A stretch of 64,000 nt of DNA from an uncultured Saprospiraceae bacterium (GTDB lineage: Bacteria; Bacteroidota; Bacteroidia; Chitinophagales; Saprospiraceae). The notes beneath the pieces were generated by a model, which saw only the letters and a program-made list of their open reading frames with translations, made no database searches and was not told the origin of the DNA. Shown here in pieces: positions 50,527-59,378 of this stretch (the stretch's first letter is position 1; the number at the start of each line of letters is the position of its first letter). The stretch is from NCBI GenBank assembly GCA_937944095.1, contig CALEAC010000081.1:1-64000 (forward strand). The letters are read 5' to 3'. Made by a program: the position numbers and the translations under genes.

Positions 50527-51828
50527 GTGAATAAATCAACACAGCATTATCTGACTCAGAGAATACAGGATGATCTCTTGTCTTTTCTACCAAACGAGAA
50601 TAAAATACCCACCATTATTGTTGTAATACCTGCGTATAATGAACTATCAACTACTATCGCAGCGACACTAGATTCATTGCGAAGTAATAAAGATACTCAG
50701 CAACTAGAGACATACTTACTTCTCAATTACAAAGAGACTGATAGCCTGAATATAAAGCAAGAAACGCATATCACCTACAATTGGTTATCAAGCCTTCCTC
50801 ACTATCATGACCTAGGCCTAACAGTTATGATCAAAGCGTTATCTGGAAAAACAGCAGGTGTAGGCCAAGCGAGAAAACTCCTGATGGATGCCGCATTCTT
50901 GAGGTATCATCATAAGCGTGCAGCAGGTATCATTGTTAATCTTGATGCAGACACTATTGTTGATGAAAACTATATAGCTGCCATCAAAAATTTTTTTGAA
51001 ACTAACCCAAGGCGCGATGCTGCTAGTATTGCTTTTAGCCATTTACTTAATGAATCAGATGTCGAGTATGAGGCCATCCTACAATATGAATTACATCTTA
51101 GATACTTTATCAACTATCAAAGATGGCTTAAGCTCCCTTTCGCTTATCAGACTATAGGTAGTGGGATGGCTGTTAGATCGGCAGCTTATGCAAGAGAGGG
51201 TGGTATGAATAAGAAACTTGCCGGCGAGGATTTTTACTTTTTACACAAGTACTCTAGTAGGTTAGTGCTCGGCGAAACTAATGAAACTATAATCAGACCC
51301 TCATCCAGAAGGTCATCTCGCGTTCCTTTCGGTACAGGGAAATATGTATCAGACCATATAAAGCAGTCGACAGTTGAAAGAACAACTTATCACCCCGAAT
51401 CATTTATTGCACTACAGAAATGGCTAGGTCTAATAGATCATTACTTATTCAGCGATGATTTTACGAACTATGACCACATAGCTGATGACACCATACTTCA
51501 GTCCTTCTTAGAAGCAATCAATGGGGTAGAGGCAATCAATAAGGTTCTAAGTGAAACCAAAGCAGGAAACAGCAGGTATAAGCGTTTCTTTCAGTGGTTT
51601 GATGCCTTTTTACTGATGAAGTATCTACACTTTGCAAGAGAAAATGGACGACCAGACCAGCGATTGTCTAGCTGTGTGAATATGCTTTTTAGTGAATTGG
51701 ACTTAAAGTATATTGGAAACATGAAAGAGGATCTAATAACGATAAGGTCTTATGACTATCAATCTAACTATGACTATCAATGGAGAGCTGACCTGATCTC
51801 TAGACTATCAAGGATGGCTGCTTCCTGA
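50527..51828 (+). CDS. Glycosyltransferase family 2
   Basis: TIIVVIPAYNELSTTIAATLDSL, IIVNLDADTIVDENYI, YQTIGSGMAVRSAAYAREGGMNKKLAGEDF; GTG start. Confidence 0.82.
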   Translation: MNKSTQHYLTQRIQDDLLSFLPNENKIPTIIVVIPAYNELSTTIAATLDSLRSNKDTQQLETYLLLNYKETDSLNIKQETHITYNWLSSLPHYHDLGLTVMIKALSGKTAGVGQARKLLMDAAFLRYHHKRAAGIIVNLDADTIVDENYIAAIKNFFETNPRRDAASIAFSHLLNESDVEYEAILQYELHLRYFINYQRWLKLPFAYQTIGSGMAVRSAAYAREGGMNKKLAGEDFYFLHKYSSRLVLGETNETIIRPSSRRSSRVPFGTGKYVSDHIKQSTVERTTYHPESFIALQKWLGLIDHYLFSDDFTNYDHIADDTILQSFLEAINGVEAINKVLSETKAGNSRYKRFFQWFDAFLLMKYLHFARENGRPDQRLSSCVNMLFSELDLKYIGNMKEDLITIRSYDYQSNYDYQWRADLISRLSRMAAS

Positions 51829-52361
51829 TCCACCCACCAGCTCAGCCTATCGTATACTGGGGCTTTTTCGAAGTAATTGAGCGCCATTTTAACGTATATG
51901 TGTCCATGCTTGGCTTCTGAGATCCAAAGCATCTTATAGAATTGCTTTAATTCGGGATCTTCGATATTCTCTGCTACCAACTTAAATCTCTCGGCGCCTC
52001 TGGTTTCTACTACAGATGCGATAAGCAACCTATCCATAAACCTCTCGTCTCTACCGGAATGGCATAATTTGATAAGTTGCTTGAGATAAGGATCTTCGCC
52101 TATAGAATGCTGCAAAGGGATACCACGTGAAGCCATCAGCATATATACTTGCTGAAAATGTTCTAATTCTTCTATGCCAGTCTCTATTAGCTCGGGAATA
52201 ATCTCTTTACGATCGGGATACTTAGCCACAAAACTCATTGCCATAGCTGAGGCTTTTCGTTCGCAATCGGCATGATCTTGCAGAAAGTCATCAAAATTAG
52301 CTATTACTGCAGCTACCCATTCGGGCTTACTGTCAGAAGCAAGATCTAAGCTCAGCTTCAT
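51777..52361 (-). CDS. miaE: tRNA-(ms2io6A)-hydroxylase (MiaE)
   Basis: DHADCERKASAMAMSFVAKYPDR, ETGIEELEHFQQVYMLM, ASVVETRGAERFKLVAENI, ISEAKHGHIYVKMA: carboxylate di-iron ligands as in MiaE. Confidence 0.9.
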   Translation of the reverse strand: MKLSLDLASDSKPEWVAAVIANFDDFLQDHADCERKASAMAMSFVAKYPDRKEIIPELIETGIEELEHFQQVYMLMASRGIPLQHSIGEDPYLKQLIKLCHSGRDERFMDRLLIASVVETRGAERFKLVAENIEDPELKQFYKMLWISEAKHGHIYVKMALNYFEKAPVYDRLSWWVDQEAAILDSLEIRSALH

Positions 52362-52381
52362 ATAATCCCAATTTTATTAAT

Positions 52382-52525
52382 CTAATTATTAAGCATAAAA
52401 ACAATGTACAGTATCACTAGGAGAATCACTGCTACCCCTATAGATATTGTCCAGAACTTCTTTTCTTGCTTTCGATTCTTGAGTTCTTCCTTTTGCAGTT
52501 TTGCAGATTTTCGTGATTTAGCCAT
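52382..52525 (-). CDS. Small single-TM membrane protein, 47 aa (absent from ORF track)
   Basis: Manual translation MAKSRKSAKLQKEELKNRKQEKKFWTISIGVAVILLVILYIVFMLNN*; basic N-terminus then one TM helix. Confidence 0.6.
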   Translation of the reverse strand: MAKSRKSAKLQKEELKNRKQEKKFWTISIGVAVILLVILYIVFMLNN

Positions 52526-52592
52526 GCTTGTTGATTATAAATAATTAGTAATCCATCACTAAGGTAGTAAATATTGAAATTAAGGTAAAATG

Positions 52593-53903
52593 CTATCTAC
52601 GTATCATGGTATCGTAATACTCGATAACTTGGTTATCTACTAGGATATCCTTCGGTGTCATTTTCTTCTTAAGGATAATCCCCTCAAAGGTTCTACACCG
52701 ACTAAGTGCGACATAAGTCTGTCCATGATCGAACGCACCACGACCCAGGTCTATTATGACCTTATCAAAGGTTTTGCCTTGGGACTTATGGATAGTCATG
52801 GCCCAAGCTAACTTAAGCGGATATTGTTTATAAGTGCCTATGACAACCGATTTAAACTTGTTTTCCTTAGCTTCATCTATCTCATATCGGGTCATTTCCC
52901 ATTCGACTTTTTCTACTTCTAGGATCTTTTCTTCTTGATCTTGCTTAGTTATAGCTACAGATATGTTTTCTGTATCGACATGCACAACGCGCCCTAGCGT
53001 ACCATTTACAAAACGGCCCTCAGGGTCATTTTTCACAAACATGACTTGCGCATCTCTCTTTATGGTTAAGAAAGTCGGTGCAGGACTTATAGAATCTTTG
53101 AATTGCCCAGACATAGTACCAGCAAAGGTATAGGCGTCAGTTTGTAATTCTTTGAGCTTAGAGGCGTTGATTTGATTGACGATTGCATTAGTAGTACATA
53201 GGGTAATTGTTGGCACCAATAAGCTTTCCGACTCATCTGCATCAAGCAGGTGCCTCTGGTTAATCTCCTCCATATCTTCATAGTCTAGCTGTCTCGTTCT
53301 TATTCTGTCCAGCAAGCTAATGAACCCCCGATCTTGTTGTCTATAGACTGTACGTAATTCGATCATCGTCAGTTCGACTTCTTGGAAGACATCAGCCCCA
53401 AAGAAGTAGGCTGTACCATACTTATCTTGCAGTAATTTCCTTTCGAATTGTGAAGCGACGACAGGAGGAAGCTGGAATAGATCACCGAAAACGACTATTT
53501 GTACGCCTCCAAAAGGACGGGGATCATCCCTATTAACTCTCAGAAAAATGTCGATACAGTCCATTAGATCGGCTCTAACCATAGAGATTTCATCAATAAT
53601 TAGCAGCTGGAGCTTCTTATATAGGTAATGATTCTTTCGCTTAGTTAGCTCATGGGGGTCTATCAGCTTCGGTGGTAGTTTGAAAAAAGAATGAATAGTT
53701 TGTCCACTGACATTAAGCGCAGCTATGCCAGTTGGAGCTAGCACGACAGCATTTTTTTTTGTTGTTTTTTTTAGAATACTGAGTAAAGTTGACTTACCAG
53801 TCCCGGCGCGACCTGTAATGAACGCATTAAGGCCATGAGATTCTATTTGATCTAATATCTCATGAAATCGCTTATCGACTAAGAAGGGTTGTTTGTCCTT
53901 CAA
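52593..53903 (-). CDS. PIF1-like / AAA ATP-dependent DNA helicase
   Basis: AFITGRAGTGKSTLLSIL, VLAPTGIAALNVSGQTIHSFF, LLIIDEISMVRADLMDCID, WAMTIHKSQGKTFDKVIIDLG, YVALSRCRTFEGI. Confidence 0.92.
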   Translation of the reverse strand: MKDKQPFLVDKRFHEILDQIESHGLNAFITGRAGTGKSTLLSILKKTTKKNAVVLAPTGIAALNVSGQTIHSFFKLPPKLIDPHELTKRKNHYLYKKLQLLIIDEISMVRADLMDCIDIFLRVNRDDPRPFGGVQIVVFGDLFQLPPVVASQFERKLLQDKYGTAYFFGADVFQEVELTMIELRTVYRQQDRGFISLLDRIRTRQLDYEDMEEINQRHLLDADESESLLVPTITLCTTNAIVNQINASKLKELQTDAYTFAGTMSGQFKDSISPAPTFLTIKRDAQVMFVKNDPEGRFVNGTLGRVVHVDTENISVAITKQDQEEKILEVEKVEWEMTRYEIDEAKENKFKSVVIGTYKQYPLKLAWAMTIHKSQGKTFDKVIIDLGRGAFDHGQTYVALSRCRTFEGIILKKKMTPKDILVDNQVIEYYDTMIRR

Positions 53904-53906
53904 AAT

Positions 53907-54959
53907 TTAATCTGTTACTGATTTGGCTATAACCATGTAGACAGGTAGATGGTCACTGAAGCCACTTTGGTAAGCATCAAAATCAAAGGTGCGTTTAGGA
54001 TAGCCTTTGTACTTGCCTTTACGTTCGATTAAGAAATTCTTATTGAAGATACGTGCCTCAATAAATTGCAAACCCGATTGTGTATTTGTAACAAAAGGCG
54101 CGCTCACAACAATCTGATCGAACAAACTCCATCTATCTCTATTTGCATTAGACCCTAGTCCTTTATTATATAGGTTAGACATGGGGTTATACATTTCTGA
54201 GCCACTTATTTTATTTAACTTTCTCGCAGCTCGAAGATGTTTCACTAGACTCGCATTATCAGGATCATCATTCAGGTCACCCATAACGACAAATCTGACT
54301 TCGGGATCGATTGTATACAATGAATCTAGTATCCGACGGTTAACTGTAGCGGCTATATTTCTATTGACCGCACTACGTTTTTCTCCACCACTTCTAGAAG
54401 GCCAGTGATTAACAGTAATATGCAAGGGTAGACCATCTAGGCGACCAGACACCAATAATACATCTCTAGTCCTTCTGACCTTAGAAGTATCAGAAAACTG
54501 CATGTGGACAGGATAGGGTACAACCTGATCCACCTGAAAGACTGTTGTGTCGTATACTAATGCGACATCGATGCCTCTTCTATCTGGAGAAGAATGGTGA
54601 ACAAAGCCATAGTTTCTAGAATTCAATTGTGGATGGGAAATCAAATCCATGATGACAGTGTCATTTTCTATTTCAGAAAGACCTAGTAAGCTCAGTCCAT
54701 CAATTTCTTGATTTCGGCCAATCAGCGATATAACAGAAGCTATGTTAGCTACTTTTTCATTGTACTTGTCCTTCGTCCATGCTTTGCTGCCACTGGGTGT
54801 AAATTCTTCATCCCAGATCATTGGGTTATCAATGGTATCAAAAAGGTTTTCTACATTATAGAAGCCTATTGCATAGTATTCCTGTACTGATGCTTGAGAC
54901 CAAATATTAAAATTTGATACCATCAGTAACACTAAGAGCAATAATCTATGTTGAAGCAT
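53907..54959 (-). CDS. Secreted endonuclease/exonuclease/phosphatase (EEP) family protein
   Basis: Signal peptide; AIGFYNVENLFDTIDN, LLGLSEIEND, VNHWPSRSGGEKR, VVMGDLNDDPDN, FSDHLPVYM. Confidence 0.9.
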   Translation of the reverse strand: MLQHRLLLLVLLMVSNFNIWSQASVQEYYAIGFYNVENLFDTIDNPMIWDEEFTPSGSKAWTKDKYNEKVANIASVISLIGRNQEIDGLSLLGLSEIENDTVIMDLISHPQLNSRNYGFVHHSSPDRRGIDVALVYDTTVFQVDQVVPYPVHMQFSDTSKVRRTRDVLLVSGRLDGLPLHITVNHWPSRSGGEKRSAVNRNIAATVNRRILDSLYTIDPEVRFVVMGDLNDDPDNASLVKHLRAARKLNKISGSEMYNPMSNLYNKGLGSNANRDRWSLFDQIVVSAPFVTNTQSGLQFIEARIFNKNFLIERKGKYKGYPKRTFDFDAYQSGFSDHLPVYMVIAKSVTD

Positions 54960-55004
54960 ATTAAGCTGTAAAATACGGTTAGCTAAGGTGGAATCGCACT
55001 AAAT

Positions 55005-55023
55005 TTAAGCTAACTTAGCTTAA
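55005..55023. promoter_or_regulatory. Candidate operator: perfect 19-bp palindrome TTAAGCTAA-C-TTAGCTTAA
   Basis: 9-bp perfect inverted arms with 1-nt centre in the divergent intergenic region of the EEP nuclease and TonB receptor; a second palindromic TTAGCTAA lies at 54979-54986. Confidence 0.45.
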
Positions 55024-55039
55024 TATATGTGATATCAAT

Positions 55040-57844
55040 ATGAAGCTTTCTACAAATTTGTTCTTTATCGTTATTCTGCTGTTGTCTGCCTTTTCTATCT
55101 CTAGTCAGTCAATAAAAGGACGGATATTAGATGGAGAAAGTTCCGATCCTGTTAATAATATAATCTTGTCTATAGAGGGCACTCATTTTGAGGTCGACCA
55201 ATCTGGTAGTTTTAGTATACCGAACCAATTTACAAAAGAGACACTTGCACTTCAGATTTCCTCATCTAGCCATGAGTCGTATTTAATGTCGATAACGAAT
55301 AGCAAAGATGCAGACATAGAATTAGGTATACTCTTCCTAACCTTAAATAATACGAATAGACCTGATGCTCTTAAAGGGAAATCCAGTCTAATAGATAACG
55401 GCGACAATGATAGTTTCGATAATGAAGATAATGGTGTTTCCAGTTTGCTCTCTGCAAGTTGGGATCCATTTGGTTCCTTGGCAGACTTTAATTTTAGAAT
55501 CACGAGATTCAGGCCCAGAGGGCTGGGCCAGGAGCAATCAGAAGTCTATCTCAATGGATTACAATTTAATAATCTAAGGGATGGTCGATACTCATGGAGC
55601 CTATGGGGTGGCCTGAACGATATGTTCAGATCCAGATACTCAGAAATAGGGATGAACTCAACTGACTATGCAGTGGGTGCTTTAGCGGGGATGCAAAACT
55701 TCGACTTGAGATCTAAATCAAGGTCTAAGCGGTCACAGCTCACCATGGATCATTCTAATCGTTCATATCAGTATAGAACGATGCTGAGTCATAATAGTGG
55801 TGTCCAAGCGAATGGTTGGTCATATTCTCTAATGCTGTCTAAGCGCTGGGGTCAGCAAGGCTATATCGAAGGGACATATTATGATGCTTATGCCTACTTT
55901 GCTTCCGTAGATAAGGCTCTTAATGAAAAGCATAGTATTAGCCTTGCAGCATTTGCATCTCCTAGCGTACGAGGTCGATCTGGTAATACAACTCAAGTCA
56001 TGTATGACCTTGTAGAGGACAACTTCTATAATCCTAATTGGGGATATCAAAATGGTAAGATTAGAAATTCTAGGGAGTATCGCTCACATCAACCAGTGGT
56101 TATGCTGCGACATGATTATGAAGCGAACACGAGCACTTCTTTCTCTACCTCAGTCGGTGTTCAATTTGGCTACTTTGGGTCGACCAGATTAGGTTGGTTA
56201 GAAGCGCCAGATCCTCGACCTGATTATTATGGGAACCTACCTTATGATAATGCAGCTAATTTATCAGAATCAGATCTCAATACACTGACTCAAGCTTACA
56301 AGGAGGATGAGAGTATAAGACAGATAGATTGGGACAAAATGTATGATATAAACCGAAGTAGAAAGTATGGCTATAGAGATGAAGATGGACAACTAAATGA
56401 GGAGAATATATCCGCATACATCCTAGAGGAGCAACGCTTTGATAATAGAAAAATCATAGTTCAGTCACATCTTAGTCACACACTCAATACTAATTCTGAG
56501 CTCAATGCGGGTGCTAGTTTTAGGTATGATCGCAATCATAATTACAAGCTAGTTGATGATCTGTTAGGGGGTTCTCATTTCCTAGACATAGATGGCTTTG
56601 CACTGAGGGAATCTAGAGACTTCACTTTTCTTCAGAATGACATAGATCGCCCGAATAGATTACTGAGCCAAGGTGACCGTTTCGGCACTGATTACTACAT
56701 TCACAATACCAATGTGCGTTTGTGGGGTCAGTATCATCACCGTGGGAAGAGACTCGATTTTAACCTGAGGACTAGTGCTGAAAATACCAATTACTATAGA
56801 GAGGGTCTTATTGCTAATGGTAAGTTCCCAAACAATTCTAAAGGTAAGTCCGAAGTAGTCAACTTTAACCACGGTACTGTAAAGGCGGGTTTGACATACA
56901 AAATTAATGGGAGAAATTATATCTATTCTAACCTCAGCTATATGACGAGAGCGCCATTTAGTAGTTATACCTTCGAATCTGCTGATACCCGTAACAGTTT
57001 AGTAAGAGGCTTAAGTTTAGAAAAATTTCAAGCTGGAGAACTAGGCTACATACTTCGGCACCCTAAACTGAATGCAAGAGCCACTTTCTTCTATATCAAT
57101 TCTAAGGATGGGATAGAAGGCATTTCTGGCTTTCTAGAAGGCATAGGTCAGCAAGCGACTGGAGCATTTGCAAATATTATAACCTCAGGTATCGATAAGC
57201 TTAATTATGGTTTAGAGTTTGGATTGGATTATAAACTGTCATCCGTACTCAATGTGAGGTATGCCGCGGCACTAGGAGAATACATATTTACTTCGAGGCC
57301 AGAAATCACTTTGACAATAGACAATAGTGGACAGGTTGTAACATATGACCAGCAGCTAGTTGCCTATCTGGAAAACTTTAATCAGGATGCTGTACCTCAG
57401 GTCGCTCACACGCTCGACTTCGAATATAGATCACCAGCCTTCTGGTCGTTGAGTGTGAATTTTAATTATTTTGATGATATCTATATAGACCAGAATCCAC
57501 TAAGAAGGACTATTCTAACAAGTAGAGCTGTTAAGGACTTTACTGAGACCAAACGCTATGATGACCTATCATATGAAGAATTATTGGACAATCTAGTCAG
57601 TCAAGAAAAATACAAAGAGATTTTCTCCATAGATCTATTTGCTAAGAAATCTTTTAGGTGGAAGCAATATGATTTAGACATCCAATTAAGTGTTAATAAT
57701 CTATTGGACAAACAGGATATTATTTACTCTGGTTTCGAACAACTACGTTTTGATTTTATAGGCTTAGACCAGAATAGATTTGCAGCTAGATATAACTATG
57801 CTTACGGAAGAAATTATTCTGTAGGACTTAAACTTAAATTGTAA
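55040..57844 (+). CDS. TonB-dependent outer-membrane receptor with N-terminal carboxypeptidase-regulatory-like domain
   Basis: Signal peptide; SIKGRILDGESSDPVNNIILSIEGT; beta-barrel-like C-terminus RFAARYNYAYGRNYSVGLKLKL; plug-type RFRPRGLGQEQSEVYLNGLQFNNL. Confidence 0.85.
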   Translation: MKLSTNLFFIVILLLSAFSISSQSIKGRILDGESSDPVNNIILSIEGTHFEVDQSGSFSIPNQFTKETLALQISSSSHESYLMSITNSKDADIELGILFLTLNNTNRPDALKGKSSLIDNGDNDSFDNEDNGVSSLLSASWDPFGSLADFNFRITRFRPRGLGQEQSEVYLNGLQFNNLRDGRYSWSLWGGLNDMFRSRYSEIGMNSTDYAVGALAGMQNFDLRSKSRSKRSQLTMDHSNRSYQYRTMLSHNSGVQANGWSYSLMLSKRWGQQGYIEGTYYDAYAYFASVDKALNEKHSISLAAFASPSVRGRSGNTTQVMYDLVEDNFYNPNWGYQNGKIRNSREYRSHQPVVMLRHDYEANTSTSFSTSVGVQFGYFGSTRLGWLEAPDPRPDYYGNLPYDNAANLSESDLNTLTQAYKEDESIRQIDWDKMYDINRSRKYGYRDEDGQLNEENISAYILEEQRFDNRKIIVQSHLSHTLNTNSELNAGASFRYDRNHNYKLVDDLLGGSHFLDIDGFALRESRDFTFLQNDIDRPNRLLSQGDRFGTDYYIHNTNVRLWGQYHHRGKRLDFNLRTSAENTNYYREGLIANGKFPNNSKGKSEVVNFNHGTVKAGLTYKINGRNYIYSNLSYMTRAPFSSYTFESADTRNSLVRGLSLEKFQAGELGYILRHPKLNARATFFYINSKDGIEGISGFLEGIGQQATGAFANIITSGIDKLNYGLEFGLDYKLSSVLNVRYAAALGEYIFTSRPEITLTIDNSGQVVTYDQQLVAYLENFNQDAVPQVAHTLDFEYRSPAFWSLSVNFNYFDDIYIDQNPLRRTILTSRAVKDFTETKRYDDLSYEELLDNLVSQEKYKEIFSIDLFAKKSFRWKQYDLDIQLSVNNLLDKQDIIYSGFEQLRFDFIGLDQNRFAARYNYAYGRNYSVGLKLKL

Positions 57845-57864
57845 GAATAATAAATACTACATAC

Positions 57865-59376
57865 ATGAAGTTCAGAATTGTATCACTTTTCATCGTAAGC
57901 ATTAGCTTTATTTTCACTAGTTGTGTGGATAGAGATTTCGATGCACCTCCTATCTTGGAGAATGCAGATCCAAATATCCCGGAAGGTCAAATCATCTCTA
58001 TTTCGGACGTCCTTTCTCTTAGAGAAGCCGGAGAAAACTTCCATGATGTAGATATGGATATGTATATCAGAGCGATAGTTACAGCTGATGACCAATCAGG
58101 TAACTTCTATAAGAGCATAGTTATAGAAGATGAGACTGCGGGCATTACTATATTGTTAGATGATGTAGAATTATGGAACAAATATTTCGTTGGCAGGAGA
58201 GTATTCGTTCACTTAAAAAATATCTGGGTTGGTGAATTCAACGGTCTACCTCAACTAGGGTTTGAGCCCTTCGATAATGGACGAGGTCTGACTATGGCAA
58301 GAATCCCTGCGGACATGATTCCATCAACAGTAATAACTGGTCTCATATTAGATGAACCTCTCGCTAGAACCATGCAAGTTGCTGATATAACTGCTAGTGA
58401 TTATAACACGCTTATCACTATAGAGAATATGCAATTCAATGAAGAAAGCGTCAATACAACTTTTGCTGATGCAGAAAATGCAGAAGCCATTGATCACACG
58501 ATAGAGGATTGTGATGGGAACGCCTTGACACTAAGAACTTCAGGTTTTGCAGAATTTGCAGATCAGATGACGCCGACTGGCAAAGGTTCTGTAACAGGTA
58601 TTATTTCAGTCTATAATAGTACGAGACAGTTTCTTATCAGAGACTTGATTGATATAGATATGACTGGTGATAGATGTAGTGCTGCATTAGAGTCTAGTCT
58701 TGTAAGTATCGAAACGATATTAGCAAGGAGAATTGCTGGCGAGGACGTAGAATTTAATAGTGGCGAGGTTATCAAGGGTCAGATTATCTCTAGCGATGAG
58801 ACAGGCAACTTCTTTAAGTCGATTACTATTGCTGATGAGACTGGTGGTATAGCAGTGCTAGTGGACGCTACTAACACCTATAACGATTACCCATTAGGTT
58901 CTATATTCTACTTAAAACTAAATGGACTATATATTTCTGACTTTAATGCACTACCGCAATTAGGCTATACCCAAAGCAATGCTAATGTGAGTCGGATTCC
59001 TGAAAGTCTGTTATCCAACTACTTTGTGCCGACTATAGAAACACAAGCGCTAACGCCAAAGTTGGTCGCTCTTACAGAATTAAACGAGGGAATGCTTAAT
59101 ACTTATGTGCAATTAGATGACATCCAGTTCACAACTGGATCACTTAACGACAGTTATGCGGATGCCAACAATCAGGTAGCAGTTAATCACCAATTAGAAG
59201 ATTGCAACGGTAATAAAATCATAATCAGGACATCAGGTTATTCAGAATTTGCAGGGCAAACAGTACCATCAGATAATGGCTCAATAACTGGTGTCCTTCA
59301 GATTTATCAAGAAGATTATCAGATTTATCTCAACTTCTCTGAGAATGTCAATTTTGACAAAGATAGATGTCCCTAA
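57865..59376 (+). CDS. DUF5689-type lipoprotein with two homologous halves
   Basis: Lipobox IFTSCVDRDFD; both halves contain SGNFYKSIVIEDETAGITILLD / TGNFFKSITIADETGGIAVLVD and EFNGLPQLGF / DFNALPQLGY. Confidence 0.8.
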   Translation: MKFRIVSLFIVSISFIFTSCVDRDFDAPPILENADPNIPEGQIISISDVLSLREAGENFHDVDMDMYIRAIVTADDQSGNFYKSIVIEDETAGITILLDDVELWNKYFVGRRVFVHLKNIWVGEFNGLPQLGFEPFDNGRGLTMARIPADMIPSTVITGLILDEPLARTMQVADITASDYNTLITIENMQFNEESVNTTFADAENAEAIDHTIEDCDGNALTLRTSGFAEFADQMTPTGKGSVTGIISVYNSTRQFLIRDLIDIDMTGDRCSAALESSLVSIETILARRIAGEDVEFNSGEVIKGQIISSDETGNFFKSITIADETGGIAVLVDATNTYNDYPLGSIFYLKLNGLYISDFNALPQLGYTQSNANVSRIPESLLSNYFVPTIETQALTPKLVALTELNEGMLNTYVQLDDIQFTTGSLNDSYADANNQVAVNHQLEDCNGNKIIIRTSGYSEFAGQTVPSDNGSITGVLQIYQEDYQIYLNFSENVNFDKDRCP

Positions 59377-59378
59377 GG

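Noticed and set aside
51748-51780. Short direct repeat TATGACTATCAAT-CTAAC-TATGACTATCAAT
   Set aside because: Encodes a small YDYQSNYDYQ duplication at the glycosyltransferase C-terminus; too short to infer function
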